34,037 bases of DNA. Source: an uncultured Lachnospiraceae bacterium. Lineage in GTDB: Bacteria; Bacillota; Clostridia; Lachnospirales; Lachnospiraceae. Positions within the stretch are counted from its first letter, which is position 1. Each line of letters opens with the position of its first letter. Made by a program: the position numbers and the translations under genes. The notes under the pieces are model-generated. The model did not search any database and was not told the DNA's origin. It saw only the letters and a program-made list of their open reading frames with translations. Where the stretch lies: positions 1-34,037 of the forward strand of contig CAMWUL010000034.1 of NCBI GenBank assembly GCA_947177445.1, given 5' to 3'. Below, one piece after another: positions 1-5,559 of the stretch.

Positions 1-37
1 ACAGGCTTTATGCGGCCTGTGGCGATTTTCCCTTTAT

Positions 38-214
38 TCAACTGTTGAACTCCCGGAAGGCGGAATACAGCGTAGCTTCCTTCAGCTCGCAGCGATTATC
101 CGTCTTTTTCATGATATCCTTGTTGATTTGATAGCCATAGCTGTCCGTTTCCAGGAGATGGGACAGGATGATGGCTTCAGTATGACCCCTTAAAATGTCG
201 GATGTGATCGACAT
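38..214 (-). pseudogene. Truncated PadR-family transcriptional regulator (remnant)
   Basis: The 58-residue product starts at the ATG at 214, which has an AAAGGAGGT ribosome binding site about ten bases upstream. The start MSITSDILRGHTEAIIL and the segment DSYGYQINK...ELKEATLYSAFR match the first helices and recognition helix of PadR winged-helix repressors. Family members normally continue from this point (AFRRLE.., then a wing with a TG.RRRYY motif) to about 100-110 residues. Here the reading changes to EFNS and stops. No other frame restores the wing within the visible bases, so I read it as a broken gene cut by a rearrangement. The promoter and ribosome binding site are intact, so a short protein may still be made. 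A genuine short PadR variant is possible but less likely. Confidence 0.7.
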
Positions 215-241
215 CGGCGTTAATACCTCCTTTCTGCATAC

Positions 242-270
242 ACTATAGTACAATATACATCGCCTGTCAA
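242..270 (-). promoter_or_regulatory. Promoter of the truncated padR gene
   Basis: On the minus strand a perfect TTGACA (forward 265-270) is followed by a 17-base spacer and TATAGT (forward 242-247), just upstream of the PadR remnant. The surrounding sequence repeats the motif GTATATT on both sides of the -35 region. That is the sort of AT-rich site PadR proteins bind, so autoregulation is plausible but inferred. Confidence 0.7.
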
Positions 271-354
271 GGTATATTTTAAAATCGAAGTATATTATAG
301 AATAAAGGTTATAACGCAGTTTTGCGAAGTGAACGAATAGTTATAAGTATTTTG

Positions 355-427
355 TTGTATTTTGGCGGATCCTGTGATAAATTGTAAATCAGTACTAAAA
401 AAAATGGAAAAAATTTCCATTTTTTTG
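355..427 (+). promoter_or_regulatory. Candidate ibrA-like promoter and AT-rich inverted repeat
   Basis: TTGTAT (355-360), a 17-base spacer and TAAATT (378-383) form a moderate promoter pointing at the gene at 481. Between it and the gene lies a perfect AT-rich inverted repeat. Its left arm is AAAAAAATGGAAA, its loop is three A's and its right arm is TTTCCATTTTTTT (about 398-427). On the plus strand it ends in a T run, so it could be a weak terminator or attenuator. It could equally be an end-of-gene hairpin for a lost neighbour. Confidence 0.4.
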
Positions 428-480
428 TTAGGACGGCGTTGATGACATAAGTTATTTGTGAAATCTGCAGGGGAAAAACA

Positions 481-1812
481 ATGCTGAGACAATATGAAGA
501 GTGCGATGTATATGAAGGCTTTCAGAAGCGTCTGAAGCTGATTTTTGAAGAGTTTGAAAATGTTTATATATCCTTTTCCGGCGGGAAGGACAGCGGTCTG
601 CTGCTGAATCTGGTGTTGGATTACAGGGACAAGTGGTATCCGGATCGGACAGTGGGGGTGTTTCATCAGGATTTTGAAGCACAGTATACGGTGACTACGG
701 AATACATTGAGAGAACCTTTGAGCGGATCCGGGACAGGGCGGAGCTCTATTGGGTATGCCTTCCCATGGCCACCCGGACAGCCCTGAGCAGCTATGAGAT
801 GTACTGGTATCCCTGGGACGAGACCAAGCGTGAATGCTGGGTGCGGCCCATGCCGGAAAAGGAATATGTGATCAATCTGGAGAATAATCCCATCACTACC
901 TATCGGTATCGGATGCACCAGGAGGATCTGGCAAAGCAGTTCGGCAGATGGTATAAGGCCACCCACGGAGAGGGTAAGACCGTATGTCTGCTGGGGATGC
1001 GGGCGGAGGAATCCCTGCAGAGGTACAGCGGCTTTTTAAATAAGAAATACGGCTATAAGGGCGAGTGCTGGATCAGCAGACAGTTCAAGGACGTGTGGTG
1101 CGCCTCTCCCATGTACGATTGGTCCCAGAGTGATATATGGCATGCCAATTATTTGTTTGAATACGATTACAACAGGTTATATGATCTTTATTATATGGCG
1201 GGACTGAAGGTGTCCCAGATGCGGGTAGCTTCTCCTTTCAACGATTATTCCAAGGATTCGCTGAATCTGTACCGGGTGATCGACCCGGAGATCTGGGTGA
1301 AGCTGGTGGGAAGGGTGAGAGGGGCAAATTTTGCCTGTATTTATGGAAAGACCAGAGCCATGGGCTACCGGAATGTGACGCTGCCGGAGGGGCATACATG
1401 GGAATCCTATACCAGATTTTTGTTGGAAACTCTGCCTAAAAGGCTGCGGAACAATTATGCGAGGAAGTTTAATACTTCAATTATTTTCTGGCATAAGACA
1501 GGGGGAGGGCTGGACGAAGAGACCATACAGGAGCTGCTGGATCATGGCTATGAGATCCGGCGAAACGGGATATCCAACTACACTCTGAGTAAAAAGTCCA
1601 GGATTATTTTTGTGGGAAGGATTCCGGACAATACGGACGATATCAAGTCCACCAAGGATATTCCCAGCTGGAAAAGAATGTGCTTCTGTATCCTGAAAAA
1701 TGATCATAATTGTCGTTTTATGGGGTTTGGGATGACCAGGCAGCAGCAGAGGTATGTGGATGCGATCAGACGTAAGTACAAAGGCATAGAGGAGATGGAA
1801 TATGGAGTTTAA
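481..1812 (+). CDS. PAPS-reductase-like ATP pyrophosphatase, DUF3440 / IbrA-like
   Basis: This 443-residue protein has the PP-loop SGGKDSG at residues 33-39, the ATP-binding signature of adenine-nucleotide alpha-hydrolases (PAPS reductase, DndC). LGMRAEES (about 171-178) and CASPMYDWSQSDIW (about 207-220) match the second conserved block of the PAPS reductase family. The long C-terminal half, ending in a CFCILKNDHNC cysteine cluster (about 401-411), fits DUF3440 proteins such as IbrA of E. coli. The next gene overlaps by 11 bases and encodes a ParB-fold protein, the typical IbrB partner, so the family assignment is firm. E. coli IbrA/IbrB are known as activators of immunoglobulin-binding eib genes. 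The biochemical reaction is not established, and sulfur transfer or nucleotide chemistry is inferred from the fold. The start follows AGGGGAAAA, a modest ribosome binding site. Confidence 0.88.
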   Translation: MLRQYEECDVYEGFQKRLKLIFEEFENVYISFSGGKDSGLLLNLVLDYRDKWYPDRTVGVFHQDFEAQYTVTTEYIERTFERIRDRAELYWVCLPMATRTALSSYEMYWYPWDETKRECWVRPMPEKEYVINLENNPITTYRYRMHQEDLAKQFGRWYKATHGEGKTVCLLGMRAEESLQRYSGFLNKKYGYKGECWISRQFKDVWCASPMYDWSQSDIWHANYLFEYDYNRLYDLYYMAGLKVSQMRVASPFNDYSKDSLNLYRVIDPEIWVKLVGRVRGANFACIYGKTRAMGYRNVTLPEGHTWESYTRFLLETLPKRLRNNYARKFNTSIIFWHKTGGGLDEETIQELLDHGYEIRRNGISNYTLSKKSRIIFVGRIPDNTDDIKSTKDIPSWKRMCFCILKNDHNCRFMGFGMTRQQQRYVDAIRRKYKGIEEMEYGV

Positions 1813-2338
1813 AAGTCCTGCGTATAATGTGATATCGGTGCCTGTTGAAAAAATTGTCATCAACACCTATAATCCCAACAAGGTGGCTCCGCCGGAGATG
1901 AAGCTTTTATATGAAAGCATCCGGGAGGACGGCTATACAATGCCCATCGTCTGCTATTATAAAAAAGAAGAAGATACCTATGTGATTGTTGACGGCTTTC
2001 ACCGGTACCGGGTGATGCTGGAGCATCCCGATATATATGAACGGGAGAATGGGAGACTTCCGGTCTCCGTCATCGATAAACCGCTGGATCATCGTATGGC
2101 CAGCACTGTGCGCCACAACCGCGCCAGAGGAACCCACAATGTGGAGCTGATGAGCAGTATTGTGAAGGAGCTCCATGAGCTGGGCCGCTCCGACGCATGG
2201 ATCGCCAGGCATCTGGGTATGGATCAGGATGAGATTCTGAGGCTGAAACAGATTACGGGCCTGGCAGCATTGTTCCGGGATGTGAAGTTTGGAAAGGCCT
2301 GGCATCCGTCGGAGGAGGACGAGGGGGATCAAAACTAA
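1802..2338 (+). CDS. ParB/sulfiredoxin-fold protein, IbrB-like
   Basis: This 178-residue protein has a ParB/Srx N-terminal domain. NPNKVAPPEMKLLYESI (about 24-40) is followed by IVDGFHRYRVM, with the conserved DGxHR at 64-68. RHNRARGTH (about 104-112) resembles the ParB motif that contacts nucleotide. A helix-turn-helix-like stretch follows at about 125-150 (LGRSDAWIARHLGMDQDEI). The start overlaps the end of the IbrA-like gene and uses a GAGGAG site inside it, so the two are translationally coupled. IbrB is known only as the co-regulator of IbrA. The ParB fold is shared by CTP-hydrolysing DNA-binding clamps, so nucleotide-dependent DNA binding is plausible. It is far from a chromosome-partition ParB: there is no parA and the protein is short. 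Confidence 0.87.
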   Translation: MEFKSPAYNVISVPVEKIVINTYNPNKVAPPEMKLLYESIREDGYTMPIVCYYKKEEDTYVIVDGFHRYRVMLEHPDIYERENGRLPVSVIDKPLDHRMASTVRHNRARGTHNVELMSSIVKELHELGRSDAWIARHLGMDQDEILRLKQITGLAALFRDVKFGKAWHPSEEDEGDQN

Positions 2339-2471
2339 GGAAACGCTTTGAGCAGTGTTTCCATAAAAAAATGAAAGGAGACGCAACCTGACTGCTTCAA
2401 AATCCTACTGATCATATGAAAGGAATTTCCGGGAATGCTTTCAAATGAAAAAAGGAGCGGGCTGACAGGCT

Positions 2472-3029
2472 ATGGAAGACAGAGAAATTATCGAAATGTA
2501 TTGGCAGCGGGAAGAAGCTGCTATTTCGGAGACGGCGGCTAAATATGGAAGGCTGTGTCATTATGTGGCGGGAAATATACTTTTTGCCAGAGAGGATTGC
2601 GAGGAATGCGTCAATGATACTTATCTTGCGTGCTGGCGAACGATCCCGCCGAAAAGGCCCGACAGATTTTCCGCATTTGTCAGCAGGATCACAAGGAATC
2701 TGGCGCTGACAAAGTATGATTATCTGACTGCTGAAAAACGAAATCCTAAAGCCATGTGCTCCCTGGAGGAATTGGAGGAGTGCGTATCCGGGGCGGAATC
2801 TGTTGAGGCAGAGCTGGAAGGCAGGCGTATCGGAGCAGTGATCAGTGCTTTTCTCTGGCAGCAGGACGAGGAGAAAAGGAATATTTTTATACGCCGCTAC
2901 TGGTATTTTGACTCAATAGAGGACATCAGCAGAAAAACAGGCTTTCAGGAGAGTAAAATCAAGTCTGTTTTATTTCGGCTGCGCGGTAAACTGAGATTAT
3001 ACCTGGAAAGGGAGGGAATCGAAGTATGA
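2472..3029 (+). CDS. RNA polymerase sigma-70 family factor
   Basis: This 185-residue protein has sigma region 2 at about residues 20-90, with CEECVNDTYLACWRTIPP and FSAFVSRITRNLALTKYDYL. Region 4 is at about 135-180, where SIEDISRKTGFQESKIKSV and LFRLRGKLRLYLEREG form the -35-reading helix-turn-helix. There is no region 1 or 3, so it is an ECF-size factor. Its stop overlaps the start of the next gene (ATGA), and that gene encodes a single-pass membrane protein, as in sigma/anti-sigma pairs. AAAAAAGGAG lies about 14 bases before the ATG, a little far but the best site available. Promoter targets cannot be read from this window. Confidence 0.88.
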   Translation: MEDREIIEMYWQREEAAISETAAKYGRLCHYVAGNILFAREDCEECVNDTYLACWRTIPPKRPDRFSAFVSRITRNLALTKYDYLTAEKRNPKAMCSLEELEECVSGAESVEAELEGRRIGAVISAFLWQQDEEKRNIFIRRYWYFDSIEDISRKTGFQESKIKSVLFRLRGKLRLYLEREGIEV

Positions 3030-3643
3030 ACGGAAGACAGATGGCGGAGGAAATAGGAAAAATCGACGACCAACTGGTACAGCAGGCAGGCAAGCTGCCG
3101 GATTATAAAAGGAAGAACAGAATAAAAGTGCTTATGAGAGCGGCGGCCTGCGCGGCGGCCATGGTGCTGATGGCGGGAAGCTTTGCCGCAGGGGCCGTGG
3201 TATTTGCAAAGGAGACCATTGTGGAGGTGCCGGTGGAGCAGGAGAGTGTTTTGCTGGAGGAGATCGGTCTGACGCTGATCCTGCCCAGTGAGTGGAAGGG
3301 ACAGTACGGGATAAAGGTCGGCGGAATGGAAGGCGGTTACTTGTATACCTTTTACGACAAAACCATCTATGAGCAGGAGGGGGAATGGGCGGAGTGCGGA
3401 ATTCTGTTTTATATCGGCGCCTACGGGGACAGACCCATGACACAGGAGGAGCTGGAGGCAGAAAATGTCCTTGACGGCGCGATTCCCTATGAATATCTGT
3501 GCTCTACAAAACGAACCAACTATATCCGGGTTGATGTGACGGATGTTCAGTATGACATGAATGACCCGGAGACGGCCCGGCATTATGAGAAGCTGATAGC
3601 CGGAATTCCCGAAATCAGGTTTGTACTGGAGGATATGCTGTAG
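3026..3643 (+). CDS. Putative anti-sigma factor / single-pass membrane protein
   Basis: This is a 205-residue protein. The first 30 or so residues are charged and cytoplasmic (MNGRQMAEEIGKIDDQLVQQ). One hydrophobic alanine-rich helix follows at about 36-60, then an extracytoplasmic domain of about 145 residues with no cysteine pair or catalytic motif I recognise. GGREGGG-type spacing (AGGGAGGG, 3009-3016) gives it a strong ribosome binding site inside the sigma gene. The four-base overlap with that gene and the membrane topology suggest it holds the sigma factor at the membrane and releases it on a signal. I do not recognise a zinc-binding anti-sigma motif (HxxxCxxC), so it would be a non-ZAS type. 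Role inferred from context only. Confidence 0.65.
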   Translation: MNGRQMAEEIGKIDDQLVQQAGKLPDYKRKNRIKVLMRAAACAAAMVLMAGSFAAGAVVFAKETIVEVPVEQESVLLEEIGLTLILPSEWKGQYGIKVGGMEGGYLYTFYDKTIYEQEGEWAECGILFYIGAYGDRPMTQEELEAENVLDGAIPYEYLCSTKRTNYIRVDVTDVQYDMNDPETARHYEKLIAGIPEIRFVLEDML

Positions 3644-3664
3644 TAACAGTTCAGCCATGCAGTG

Positions 3665-3713
3665 ATTCACTTATTGCGCATGGGTGCCTGCACACAAAGC
3701 GCGATAAGTGAAT
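3665..3713. repeat. Long inverted repeat (hairpin) after the sigma operon
   Basis: Two 15-base arms (3665-3679, ATTCACTTATTGCGC, and 3699-3713, GCGCGATAAGTGAAT) pair with one mismatch around a 19-base loop. There is no T run, so it is not a standard intrinsic terminator, though it may serve as an RNA 3'-end stabiliser. The mobile element at 3715-3858 entered exactly at the end of its right arm. Confidence 0.75.
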
Positions 3714-3714
3714 T

Positions 3715-3858
3715 GTTACTTTTCACGGCTTCGCCGTTCAAAGTAACATGATGCGCACAAAATGAGCTAAATTCGCTCATTTTGGCGCAGGCAGTCTCGG
3801 GTTTTGCGTGCAAAATGCGCACGAAAACACCTCGCGGCCCCTACCCGTGAAAAGTAAC
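3715..3858. mobile_element. MITE-like inverted-repeat element, copy 1 (144 bp, 8-bp target duplication)
   Basis: The element begins GTTACTTTTCACGG and ends with the exact reverse complement CCGTGAAAAGTAAC. It is flanked by a perfect 8-bp direct repeat AGTGAATT (3707-3714 and 3859-3866). Inside are further dyads: CGGCTTCGCCG near the left end, AAAATGAGC/GCTCATTTT around 3759-3783, and a GCGTGCAAAATGCGCACG-like stem. It holds no plausible gene, so it must be moved by a transposase encoded elsewhere. Copy 2 at 29272-29414 differs at roughly 16 positions by eye. Together with the hairpin before it and the promoter after it, this accounts for the non-coding interval 3644-4001. Confidence 0.9.
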
Positions 3859-3898
3859 AGTGAATTACTTCATGAGCGGAGCGGACCAGTCTTTTTCC

Positions 3899-3927
3899 TT
3901 GTAATCCTCGGAGTTTTGTTTTATAAT
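3899..3927 (+). promoter_or_regulatory. Promoter of the S1-domain gene
   Basis: TTGTAA (3899-3904), a 17-base spacer and a perfect TATAAT (3922-3927) lie about 75 bases before the chosen start. The promoter sits just downstream of the MITE-like element, so the insertion left it intact. Confidence 0.7.
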
Positions 3928-4001
3928 GAAAGGCAGGAAATTGCGGAGCAGAATGGGTGCAGGCCGAAAACCGCAGATCACAGAAAGGTATGGGGATTAT
4001 T

Positions 4002-4997
4002 ATGGAAACAGATATCAGAGAAACAGAAATGAAGGAAGAGATCAGGGAGACGGCGGGTGCGGCAGAAAACGAAGGTGAACAGCCTGGGAAGCCCGAAGAA
4101 ACCATGGCAGATTACAGCAGGGAGCTGGAAGCCTCCTTCCGGGAGATTCATGAAGGAGATATCCTTACGGGGACAGTGATTGCAGTAGACGAAGGAGCCG
4201 CCACGCTGGATTTGAATTATTATGCGTCGGGGGTGATCCGGGCCGCCGATATGAGCCGTGATCCGTCCTACTCCATAATGGCGGAAGTGCATGTGGGAGA
4301 TACGATTCAGGCTACGGTGGTAAAAAAGGACGACGGTGCAGGCAATATTATGCTGTCCCGGGTGCAGGCCGCGGAAACGCTGGGCTGGGATAAGCTCAGG
4401 GCATATCTGGAGGAAAAGACAGTTCTGTCCGTAAAGATCAGCGAGACGGTAGGCAAGGGCGCCATCACATTTCTGGAGGGAATCCGTGGATTTATTCCCA
4501 TATCCCAGCTGTCTTTAGATCATGTGGAGGACACGGCGGAATATAAAGGAAAGACGCTGGAGGTGCGGGTTATCACTGCGGAACAGGAAAAGCAGAGGCT
4601 GGTGCTTTCCGCAAAGGAAGTGCTGCGGGAAAAACAGGCAGAGGAGATCAGCCATAAAATTTCCATGATTGCTCCCGGAACAGTGATGGAGGGCAGAGTG
4701 GAAAGTCTGATGCCCTACGGTGCATTTGTGAGCCTGGGCGGAGGCATGAGCGGCCTGATTCACATCTCTCAGATCAGTCAGAAAAGAATCAAAACTCCTT
4801 CGGAGGTGCTGAAGGAGGGAGAAACGGTCAAAGTCAAGGTACTGAATACCGATAACCACAAGATCAGCCTGAGCATGAAGGCACTGGAGGAAAACACGGA
4901 GCCGGATGCAGTGGATGAAAAGGCAGCGGCGCAGTACAGCTCCGGAAAGTCGGTGAGTACATCCCTGGGTGATCTGCTTAAGGGACTGAAAATTTAA
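4002..4997 (+). CDS. S1 RNA-binding domain protein (three S1 repeats, ribosomal protein S1-like)
   Basis: This 331-residue protein has an acidic N-terminal tail of about 45 residues and then three S1 OB-fold repeats. The first begins GDILTGTVIAVDEGAATLDL, the second carries EGIRGFIPISQLS, and the third GRVESLMPYGAFVSLGGG with GLIHISQIS. The third is the most canonical. Proteins of this type bind single-stranded RNA, usually mRNA on the ribosome. Low-GC bacteria often carry such short S1-like proteins instead of the six-repeat enterobacterial RpsA. I chose the ATG at 4002 because GGGG sits six bases before it. An ATG at 3990 and a GTG at 3957 in the same frame lack a usable site. It is a single-gene unit with its own promoter and terminator. 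Confidence 0.88.
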   Translation: METDIRETEMKEEIRETAGAAENEGEQPGKPEETMADYSRELEASFREIHEGDILTGTVIAVDEGAATLDLNYYASGVIRAADMSRDPSYSIMAEVHVGDTIQATVVKKDDGAGNIMLSRVQAAETLGWDKLRAYLEEKTVLSVKISETVGKGAITFLEGIRGFIPISQLSLDHVEDTAEYKGKTLEVRVITAEQEKQRLVLSAKEVLREKQAEEISHKISMIAPGTVMEGRVESLMPYGAFVSLGGGMSGLIHISQISQKRIKTPSEVLKEGETVKVKVLNTDNHKISLSMKALEENTEPDAVDEKAAAQYSSGKSVSTSLGDLLKGLKI

Positions 4998-5022
4998 TCA
5001 GGGGAACAGGAAGCGAACAATG

Positions 5023-5067
5023 AAGACGCGGCAGAACTGCTATTTGCAGGCAGGCCGCGTCTTTTTT
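5023..5067 (+). terminator. Intrinsic terminator after the S1-domain gene
   Basis: The arms AAGACGCGGC (5023-5032) and GCCGCGTCTT (5054-5063) pair perfectly, and the right arm runs into six T's. It lies 26 bases after the stop codon. Confidence 0.9.
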
Positions 5068-5077
5068 CTAAAATATA

Positions 5078-5135
5078 TTGACAAATTGGTTTACATACAG
5101 TAAACTACAATCAGGAGGTTTACATTGAGTAAACC
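5078..5135 (+). promoter_or_regulatory. blaI promoter with two BlaI-type operator dyads
   Basis: TTGACA (5078-5083), a 17-base spacer and TAAACT (5101-5106) form the promoter. Two dyads with identical half-sites, GTTTAC-N5-GTAAAC, lie at 5089-5105 (across the spacer and -10) and 5118-5134 (just downstream). The second is extended to GGTTTAC/GTAAACC. BlaI/MecI repressors bind such short dyads as dimers, so the pair is very probably the autoregulatory operator of the blaI/M56 operon. Confidence 0.85.
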
Positions 5136-5164
5136 AAGAGGACGGGGCGGAAGGAGAAGAGGAT

Positions 5165-5524
5165 ATGGGAGATATCAGACTTGGGGAAATCGAAAGTCGT
5201 TTTGTGGAATTGATCTGGCAGAGAGAGCCTATCGCTTCCGGAGATCTGGTGCTTTTGTGTGAGCAGGAGCTGAGCTGGAAGAAATCCACCACGTACACAG
5301 TACTGAGAAGGCTCTGTCAGAAGGGGATTCTTCAAAATGAGGATGCGGTAGTGACCTCCAGAATCAAGAAGCAGGAATATATGGCCCGATGCAGCGAGCA
5401 GGTGTTGGAGGATACCTTTGAGGGGTCGCTGCCCCGGTTTGTGGCGGCGTTTATGAGCCGTAAAAAACTGAGCAGAAAGCAGATTCAGGAGATCCAGAAG
5501 CTCATCGACGAGTATGATGCTTGA
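5165..5524 (+). CDS. blaI: BlaI/MecI/CopY family transcriptional repressor
   Basis: This 119-residue protein is the usual length for BlaI. LGEIESRFVELIWQREPIAS and SWKKSTTYTVLRRLCQKGIL (about 5-57) form the winged helix-turn-helix typical of the family. The C-terminal part (about 80-119) is the dimerisation helix region that the family protease cleaves. AAGGAG lies about eight bases before the ATG. It overlaps the reading frame of the M56 receptor gene and is preceded by two matching operator dyads. Known members repress their own operon until the membrane protease is activated. The regulon beyond the operon is unknown, and there is no beta-lactamase gene in the window. Confidence 0.93.
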   Translation: MGDIRLGEIESRFVELIWQREPIASGDLVLLCEQELSWKKSTTYTVLRRLCQKGILQNEDAVVTSRIKKQEYMARCSEQVLEDTFEGSLPRFVAAFMSRKKLSRKQIQEIQKLIDEYDA

Positions 5525-5559
5525 ACGGAGGGCCCGCCGAGGCGGGCAGGGGGTGTAGT

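Noticed and set aside
2340..2372. Imperfect hairpin GGAAACGCT/AGCAGTGTTTCC as a terminator for the ParB-fold gene
   Set aside because: The tract after it is A-rich on the plus strand rather than T-rich, and the stem has a bulge, so it is not listed as a terminator.
2416..2448. Tiny frame beginning ATGAAAGGA upstream of the sigma gene
   Set aside because: It would encode ten residues and lacks its own convincing ribosome binding site. The repeated ATGAAAGGA-like strings are more likely accidental purine-rich sequence.
3808..4032. Plus-strand frame of 74 codons from inside the element
   Set aside because: It starts within the element, has no family resemblance and overlaps the S1 promoter and start.
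3767..4105. Minus-strand reading frame across the MITE-like element and the start of the S1 gene
   Set aside because: Its sequence is produced by the element's repeats and the shadow of the S1 gene. A similar frame at 29143-29424 is also explained by copy 2.
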